A stretch of 38,304 nt of DNA, taken from assembly GCA_003427395.1 (NCBI GenBank), contig BFEA01000182.1:175732-214035 (forward strand), written 5' to 3'. Below are positions 31,166 through 38,304 of this stretch, in pieces. Each line of letters begins with the position of its first letter. Position 1 is the first letter of the stretch. Below the pieces are notes generated by a model. It did not search any database. It saw nothing but the letters and a program-made list of their open reading frames with translations, and was not told the origin of the DNA. The position numbers and the translations under genes are program-made. The DNA is from Chara braunii (lineage: Eukaryota > Streptophyta > Charophyceae > Charales > Characeae).

Positions 31166-32439
31166 GGAAGAAAGATGTGAATGAGAAGAACAAGATAAAG
31201 AAGGCGGAGTCTTAAAGTCGAGAAGGGCAGGGACCGTTGGGACGGTCACAGAGATTGGGTGTTGAGGAATGAAAGAATTGAGGATTGAATGGGCGGAAGG
31301 AGCAATCTTGAAAAATGGCTATTGAGAAAATGACCGCCAGACCGACCATGTGGGTGACCTTGTTGATGAGAGGCTGTCGGACCAGCCATGAGAATCGGCC
31401 TTGGAAATAGCATGGGATTGAGTGTTTGAAGATTGAATATTGCATTGCATAGTCAGGGGACCCTAGGCAACTTGATGTAAGGCCGTCGGGCCGACCATGA
31501 AAATAGCAAGAGATTGAGTTTTCTTTTTTTTATAGTCTCAGGTCTTAACATAAGGGGGATAGCAATGCCTGCATCGCGACCCCAAGACCTCTACCCGTTA
31601 AGGGAAAAGTCTCGGCGCGACCTGGTCCTCATAAGAAGGAATAAGGGTTGAAGGACCAAAGCGCCTCTCTCTTTGATTGATGCTGGCCGCCCAGAACTAA
31701 CCCCGACAACGAGCTCTAGTCGGGGAGTTCAAACTGCGCCTCATGTTGAAACCTAAACGTCAAGGGCGTGGTGACAAACGGGCGAGAGAGCCATTCTTTT
31801 TCCTAAGTCTCGTTTTTTCTCCCCAACCACACGCCATGCCGTAGAGGGGCGACACGACCGTTTGGAATGGACCACGACTGCTCGCGTTAAGTTGAGCAGT
31901 ATTATCCGGAGAGAGGAATCGGGCGTGGTACCGGGTGGAAGCCGCAACCACCATAGGGCGAGTGACACCGCCCTGCCGGATCATTACAACTGTTCCGGGA
32001 CTAACCGCGAGGTCTTCGTAACTGCACTCGCAGACTAATAGAGAGTCACAACTCTCTTGAAAGGAAGAGGCCGGATCCAAGAAAACACTTCTCGGGAGGA
32101 ACGATTCGCGAGAAAGCACTTACGACAAGATGGGGTCCTGGGAGGCTTGGACTGGACCTACCTTCCAGATGTGGGGTGGTACCTTAGTGATGGCGCCCGT
32201 CTCGTAAGCAGCAAAAGGTCGGACTGGAGTAGGGGATGAGGTGAGTTATCAGCAGGGGGAGGACTGATCACCCTTCCTTTTTGGGGCTGATGGGCCGGCA
32301 TGCGTCTACTCAGTTGGTGGGCCAACGTCTGCGTACCTCCCAGTGAAAACTAGTCGTGTGATGGGGACATCGCATTTTGAGTGGGGGGAAGGTGTTCCAT
32401 CTACCGAAAAAAAAAACGTGCAAAAGAAAAGGATACCAT

Positions 32440-33085
32440 GAGTATAAGAATGGATGAGTAATTGACTTTGCGCAGACTTGAGAAAAGGTCTGGCAAGATG
32501 TCCAGAAGAAAAGAATAGATAAGTAATTGACTTTGCGCAGACTTGAGAAAATGTCTGGCAAGATGTCCAGAAGAAAAGAATGGATGAGTAATTGACTTTG
32601 CGCAGGCTTGAGAAAAGGGATGGCAAGATGTCCAGAAGAAAAGAATGTATGAGTAATTGACTTTGCACAGGCTTGAGAAAAGGCCTAGCAAGATGTCCAG
32701 AAGAGAAACGGATGAATAATTGACGTTGCATGAGCTTGAGAAAAGGCCTGACAAGATGTACAGAAGAGAAACAGATGAGTAATTGGCGTGGCATGAGCTT
32801 GAGAAAAGGCCTGGCAAGGTGTCCAGCTGAGGAAAAGATGCATGAATGACTCCGCATGGGCTTGAGAAGAGACGTGGCGGGATGTCCATGAGAGAAATGG
32901 ACGAGTATTTGACCTAGCATGGGCTTGAGAGAAGGTTTGGCAGGATGTTCAGAAAAGAAATATATGAGAAATTGGCTTTGCGTAGACCTAAGAAAAAGTC
33001 TCACAAGACACCCCGAAAAGAGATACAGGTATAATGGACTTTGCATGAGTATGAGAGAGGTCTGGCAAGAGGCCAGAAGAAAAAT
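32440..33085. repeat. Tandem repeat, about 65 bp x 10
   Basis: Units contain GAGTAATTGACTTTGCGCAG, CTTGAGAAAAGG and TGGCAAGATGTCCAGAAG. The first ones start at 32456, 32521, 32586 and 32651, an exact 65-bp period, then decay and shorten to about 60 bp. The minus-strand open frame across it (32306-33046) is a product of the repeat. Confidence 0.9.
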
Positions 33086-33239
33086 GTGAATAAGAGGACT
33101 GATTAACGCGCATTTTAAAGTCTAGATACGAGAAATGACGAATGAGGATGACACACATAAGCTGGGCAAAATGACATGGGAAAAATACATGAGAACTGGC
33201 TAAGCATGAGACTGAGGAAAGAATGACAGGAGAACATGG

Positions 33240-33821
33240 ATTGCACGGGCCGAAAAGTAGATTATTTTTACGACTCTAAGAGTAATAAATGAGGCGAAAC
33301 CAAAATGGTTTCTGCTCGCGAACGTTTTCTCAACGAAATGGGAAGATAGATATGAGATTACGAAGCACTTAAGGGGAGTTGTGCTTGGGTTCACTGATTC
33401 GAAGTGGGTATCACCACAGCAAAGGCGGCGGTTGTACTGGACGAACATCTCCCTTCCGGAGCAAATGCCTGACATTGAGTCGCATCCGAAAACTTGCCTA
33501 TAATTTGTTATCAACAAAGCTAACGCATAAAATGAGAAAACCAATTGTGTTATGACAACAAATTGTCACCCTAGGAATCAAGCCAACATACCAGTAGTTA
33601 ATTACATGAAGCAAGGAGAGCCTCATCTGCTTCATGTTACTGACGTTGAAAGAATTATGGGCTGCCCTGCTGGGTATACAAAGTTGGCTGAAGAGGAAGT
33701 TTGCATCTCAATTGAGGGAAAGATAAAGAGGCAGAGCTATAACGGAAATGAGCAACCTGGTCTAAGTTGTAGAGCCTTTGACTCCCCCATACCCTCCTCC
33801 ACCCCAAGGGACGAAAGCTAA
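33240..33821 (+). pseudogene. DNMT3-like cytosine-5 DNA methyltransferase C-terminal fragment
   Basis: One frame, broken by TAG 33258-33260, TAA 33501-33503 and TAA 33528-33530, matches the C-terminal half of C5 methyltransferases. NEAKPKWFLLANV corresponds to motif VI, where the usual E-N-V reads A-N-V (33318-33326). SKWVSPQQRRRLYWTN (33402-33446) corresponds to motif VIII. HLLHVTDVERIMGCPAGYT (33624-33680) corresponds to motif IX, in the form typical of DNMT3-type enzymes ([LT]E[LM]ERI.G.P..YT). The motif I and IV (P-C) parts are not found upstream; the fragment begins where the 65-bp repeats fade. It lies 155 bp before the 3' LTR, on the element's strand. Retrotransposon-borne methyltransferases have been reported in dinoflagellates and charophytes. 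This copy cannot be active. Confidence 0.75.
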
Positions 33822-33961
33822 GGAAAACCTTGAGAAAGGAATGAGAAAAGAAAAAAACGGACCCTGGCAAACTAACCACCCATAACATCCCATCCTCCTC
33901 TCCCGTCTATCCCTCCAAAACCCACTAACAAGAGATTGGTGCGCAATGAGGACATTGCAAA

Positions 33962-33976
33962 TGAGTGAGGGGAATG
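33962..33976 (+). promoter_or_regulatory. Polypurine-tract-like sequence before the 3' LTR
   Basis: GAGTGAGGGGAA followed by TG directly precedes the LTR start TGTCGG at 33977. A purine run at this place normally primes plus-strand synthesis. It is short and interrupted, but no such run precedes the 5' LTR at 8503. Confidence 0.55.
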
Positions 33977-36900
33977 TGTCGGGACTGGCGGGTCCCGAAT
34001 AACTTTCCATCACTCGAGAGATTGAATACGGACAAATTGTGCACAACAGAGAAATCCAGAGTGAGACGAGATAAAGGATTAGGCCGAAGGAGGGAGTAAT
34101 GCCCTGGGGCGAGAACCACAGAGGGGAAGAACTAAGCGGCAGCAAGCGAGTGAGCGCAAGAACAGGGGCACATAGAACATAGCAGGAGGCTGGGAGGGTC
34201 ATCGAAATGCAATAAGACTAAGGCCAAAAGGCTCTTTGAACTAGCAATTGCAGCGCGACAGCAATAAGGGAATGAGGAAGTCGAGGGATGAGCGGCCAGA
34301 AGCCGCGGGAAGCCAAAAAATGAGGGGCCAACATGGGGGCCACCTACGGGAGCCTCGGAGCGAAGGCCCATGACCAAAGAGATCGGCACGCACAAGGCGC
34401 GAGGAAAGACTAAGGAGAGGGGTCGCTATGGGCCGACGAGACGCCGAAGGGGCATGGGACACCTTGGGGAAAGGCACCCGGGGCCATGTGGGACTAAGTA
34501 AAAATAATGGCATCCAGGGTAAAATGTGTCGGGGACCGCCGACAGGACTGAGTGTCGGGGACCACCGGCGGGACTAAGTGTCGGGGACCACCGACGGGAC
34601 ATATGGCGGAGACATGTGAAAGCCCGAAGAAGAAACGGCGGCACCGCATGAGGAAAAAATAATAAATGCAAGGTGCACTGTCAAGATCGATATCTTGACG
34701 ACCAAGAATATTAGCACCACTAGTGCAAGTACTAGTGGTGACCAACAGGAAGGCCAAAAGAGAAAGGAAAAGTAAAGAAAACTGATGTGGGAGGCATGGG
34801 ATCAATCCGAAAAATCTCGGATCAGCCTCCTTCAAGAAAATAGAGTCAAATAAGACCCTACGTGAAACATAGTCCTCCAGGAGAAAATCGGAGTAGGAGG
34901 GACCATTGTCGGAGAAATGTAGGAATAAAAGGAGGCTCCCATGGACATGGGAAGGCCATTATCGCAGTCCGAGAAATAACGGACTGCACAATGGGTATAG
35001 AGAGGGCCAAAACTAAGAGGAAGAGGCTAAAAAAGGGCCTTAACGGCCACTTGACACTTTGCATGCTAGAAAAAAGAAAGAAAAGAAAAAAAAATGTGAG
35101 AGAATAAGACAAAAAGAGTGAGGGAGTGAGTGAGTTGGCCGTCAGTAGGGACTGCCATAGGTAGGGACTGGCAAGTCCCTACTGTCCAAGAAAGGAGGAG
35201 AAAAGAAAAGAAAAGAAAAGAGAAAAAAACCTTAACGGTAAAAAACGGTCACTTGGGGAGATTCGTCCGTGACCAGATTCATTCTGGAATATGACGGTTA
35301 CAAAGGGCTTAGATTTTCTTTGATTATTGCAGAGAAAATCAAAGAAAAGCAAGGCCCCATGCATCCGAAATAAAACGGATTACATGCATGAGGAGAAACA
35401 CATGTTTTATGTGCATCAGGAGCCAAAATCAAGTCCGGATGCACTTGGGAGTTGACCGTTTTTTTTTCTTGTGAGTAAGGGCTAGTTGTAGGGAATTGGG
35501 GCTCAGGAATTAACCCCCATTGCAGTCCGAGTTGCAACGGACTGCATGGGGGAGAGAAAACACATGTTCTAGGTGCATCCAGAGCAAATATTGAGCCCGG
35601 ATGCACTAGGAAATTGAACGCTTCATCTTCTTTTAACATGGGGCAAGTTGTGGGGCTGTGGGTGTAGAAAACAGCCATGACTGCAGTCCGAGAAATTACG
35701 GACTGCATGGGGATGTCATGGCTAAGGGGAAGTGGGCTACGGCAAGCCCGGAAGGCTAGAAAGGANCAATTTCGGCAAGGGGCAAGTAAANACGGTAAAC
35801 GACGACCGTGAGATGAGATCTCACGGCGTAGAAAAATCGGCACACATGTAGAAATGATGGGACCACCAAGGACAATGGTCCCNAAAAAAAAATAAAAATG
35901 GGACGCCGTCCGGAATGTTGTCGGAGACCAAATGGGTCCAAATAATAAAAATCGAAAAAAACGGGACACGCGTCGGCGGGACCACCGACGGGACGAGGAA
36001 ATGAAACTAGTATGGAGGAAGATGGCCGGGACTTGGGGTGTCCCAAGGGAACCGTAAGCAAGTACAAGGAATATTTATGCAAGCAAGCGACACCGTCGAG
36101 ATCAAGGATCTAGACGGTAGAAAATATTAGCACCACTAGTGCAAGCACTAGTGGGAGCAAGTGGGAGAGCCATGAGAGAAAGAAAAGTAAAATAATGATG
36201 TTGAGAAGGCTGACCATAAGTCCGGGTTATCTAGGACTAGCTAGGCATAAGAGGCTCAATATGAGAAAAAGGCTGCCCTTAGAAAATCGGAGCAAAATGG
36301 GCTAAAAAATGGGCAAACGGGAACAAAATGGAGTCCCCTAGGAGCATGGAGGTACCATTGTTGGAATCCGAGATGTAACGGCCAAGTAACAGCCATGCAC
36401 TTGGCCTTCAATGAGGCCCTAGGGCCTAGAAAGAGGGTGCACAGCAGTTTAACACTTGTTACAACAAAAATAAAAGAAAAACAAAGAAAAATGAGAGAAA
36501 AAGGAGGAAGAATGAGACAAAAAGGGAGAAAAGAGTGGAGGAGAATGTGCCGGCCTATTGGGACCTGCACAGTAGGGACTGGCCGGTCCCAACAGTGACC
36601 TCATCCCTCCTAGAATGAGGGAGGGCAATCCGGATTGCAGAGATATGGCCCTTAGGACCATATTTCAATAAAATCTGAATTAAAAAGGAGGAAATGAGAG
36701 AAAATGCAAAAAGGAAGTGACCAGTTTTCTTTTGGGCCATGGATCTGAGATTAGATCTCATGGTAGAGAGGAACTAGCCGTTTTTTGTGGGCCAGCTCAA
36801 AACGGCTAGCTCCGGAATGAGGTGGCAGCCCAAAATGGAAAAAATCAAAAGAGGAAAAAGGACAAAACAGTGCATTTGGCCTAAAAAGAGAGTCAGAAGC

Positions 36901-38304
36901 GCCAAAAGTTGAAAAACTGGACTTAGGGGCTCGAAATTGAAGCAAGGGCTACTAGGGGGTAGCTCGGATTATTGCTGGCCTTGGATCTCAGCCATATCCA
37001 AGGCTGGAAATGTGCCGCCACATGAAAAAATGCTCCGGCCTACACAAAAGAGGCCGAAACTTGAAAAAATCGATAAAAAAGGCCCACAAGGCTTTTTTGA
37101 TTCAAGTAAAAATGCCCCTTGGGCACTAGGACCCAAGGGGGCAGCATTTGTGAGGCAAAAAGGAGGCCGGAGTAGGCCAAGAGGCAGTCCGAGTTGGTAC
37201 CAACCACTCGGACTGCATGTACTTGGTCAAAATGAGGCCCAGGTACCTCCAGGAAGGCCTAGTAAATAAATTTTGCCTTGGGGGTACCTCGGTTCACCTC
37301 AAGGCTCATAGGGAAGCTCATGGGCTGGCCGTACTGCTGGTTTCAACCTACATAAGTTGAGGATGCAGTCCTCCACTCTCATATTTGCATGAGGAGTGCC
37401 TATGCTGCCCAAGTGAGCTCACATGAGCACCTTTGCACTTGGAGTGACGAGGGAGGAACCCATGTTAGTGGGAGAGCTTAAAGGAGACTAGGAGGTAGTG
37501 GGGAGGACTCTAGAGGATCGTGATGGTGGGAGGGACACTTGGGAGGTGATCCGCTATATCCCTCCTGTGTGTAGGAGAGAAGGAGAGGCTAGAGGAGCCC
37601 CATTAGCCCTCCTACAGGGGAGGACTCCATAGCCATAGTTGGGGGAGCTTGCCATAGCCTGAGAGAGAGCAAGGAAGTAGGAGAGAATGGCTTGGAGAAG
37701 AAGGAAGCCATAGCCTAGAGGGGATTGTACAAGGAGTGGAAGCTTCATCAAGAGGACACCTACATCCAAGAATCAACAAGGTGAGAAGAAGGAAGATAAT
37801 TCTTCACCTTCATCTTCTTCTTCTTCTTCTTCCCCTTCTTCTTCTTCTTCTTCTTTTTCTTCTTCTTTTTTCTCTTCTTCTCCTTTTTCCTCTCCTCCTT
37901 CTTCTTCCTCTTCTTCATCCTCACTCCCTCCTTCTTCCTTCTCTTTTCTCCCCCTTCATCTCCTCCTTCCCTCTCTTCACTTTCATTCTCTTTGTCTTCA
38001 TCCTCTTCTTTTCCATCTCCATTTCCCTCATTTTTCTCCCCTCCTCCTCCATCTTCTCTTACTTCACCTTCTCTCTTCCATGGACTACTCCAACTCTCCT
38101 CTTTCACTTATACACTAGCGGGTAGTACGCTGATTCTTTCCTAGATGCTTCTTGATGCAATCTTGGTGATTTGGGTTCTCCAAACTTGTGATTTTCACAC
38201 TCACACTAATAGGTAGTATAGCGCTTCACCCATGGATGCTTCTTGATGCAATCTTGGTGATTTGGGCTCTCCAAACTTGTGATTTTCACACTCACACTAG
38301 TAGG
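33977..38304 (+). repeat. 3' LTR of element B (cut by window end)
   Basis: Aligns with 8503 to the 5' LTR tandem array 1, starting with the same TGTCGGGACTGG. Differences are around 5% by eye outside the near-identical block. They include an insertion near 34166-34188 and a shorter CACTAGTGCAAG repeat near 36130. Hairpins are retained, the palindrome at 37185-37217 now being perfect. The window ends inside the 91-bp array, so about 2 kb of LTR is expected beyond it. Confidence 0.88.
37800..38095. repeat. Polypyrimidine (CTT)n-rich tract in 3' LTR
   Basis: Counterpart of 12335-12600, with more CTT and TTTTTCTT units. Open frames through it are compositional. Confidence 0.9.

Larger units (their letters stand above)
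30013..33239 (+). other. Long 3' non-coding region of element B
   Basis: About 3.2 kb with no supportable gene. It contains a 29-bp direct duplication (ATGGATAGTACATTACTGTG core, 30574-30640) and three tandem arrays listed separately. A more GC-rich stretch at 31550-32300 has no recognised motif; a minus-strand frame there (31760-32119) has no family features. The region has no counterpart in the part of element A visible here. Confidence 0.6.
8503..38304 (+). mobile_element. Element B: near-complete giant Ty3/gypsy LTR retrotransposon with accessory genes
   Basis: Direct terminal repeats start at 8503 and 33977 with the same TGTCGGGACTGG and align at about 95% by eye until the window ends. 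Between them lie leader, ORF1-ORF4, gag, protease, RT, RNase H, integrase, an acidic post-pol ORF and a methyltransferase fragment. RT precedes integrase in pol, as in Ty3/gypsy elements and not Ty1/copia. With a 5' LTR near 6.3 kb the full element would be about 32 kb, very large for an LTR element. The coding genes carry multiple stops and frameshifts, so this copy should not be autonomous. Two assembly gaps interrupt it. Confidence 0.88.

Noticed and set aside
31960-31990. GGATCATTA resembling the 3' end of small-subunit rRNA
   Set aside because: Only about nine bases match; the flanks do not resemble rRNA or ITS.
31760-32119. Minus-strand 119-codon open frame in a GC-rich stretch
   Set aside because: Complex sequence, but no recognised motif, no second copy to compare and opposite strand to the element; not enough to call a gene.
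32306-33046. Minus-strand 246-codon open frame
   Set aside because: It is a translation of the 65-bp array (65 is not a multiple of 3, so the frame cycles); no independent coding signal.

Overview
The window is eukaryotic repetitive DNA. It is almost entirely two very large Ty3/gypsy-type LTR retrotransposons of one family on the + strand, one apparently nested in the other. I found no host gene outside the elements. Low-complexity CT/CTT tracts, roughly 91-bp tandem arrays, assembly gaps and methyltransferase-carrying retroelement sequence fit a large plant-like genome. A streptophyte (charophyte) alga is my best guess, but the window cannot prove it.

Layout. Element A (1-8502) is the 5' internal part of an older copy: a CT microsatellite, a long non-coding leader, four accessory ORFs (ORF1-ORF4), then gag up to just after its zinc knuckle. 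At 8503 the gag is cut exactly where an LTR of element B begins. Element B has a 5' LTR (8503 to about 14.8 kb), a CT microsatellite, leader, ORF1-ORF4, gag, protease, RT/RNase H, integrase (21836-28712), a post-pol acidic ORF (29092-30012), a repeat-rich 3' stretch, a DNMT3-like methyltransferase fragment (33240-33821) and a 3' LTR starting at 33977 that runs off the window. If the two LTRs are equal in length, element B is about 32 kb.

The most notable feature is the cassette between leader and gag. Its four ORFs are about 250-270 codons each, paralogous to one another over their full length, and conserved in order and size in both copies. The two copies of each ORF differ largely at synonymous sites. 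Most ATGs have the context ATGGC and are preceded by a splice-acceptor-like TGCAG. I recognise no known family in them. The layout recalls the extra ORF upstream of gag in plant Ogre/Tat elements, but a quadruplicated set is new to me. A further acidic ORF with two SUMO-interaction-like motifs and the methyltransferase remnant add to the accessory gene load.

State of the copies. Nearly every ORF carries stops or frameshifts; ORF2 of element A is the one accessory ORF open from end to end. Several stops fit C-to-T or G-to-A change. The LTRs and leader hold many perfect hairpins, and three of them show paired substitutions between copies. All percentages here are by-eye estimates, and alignments, RNA-seq and profile searches were not available.
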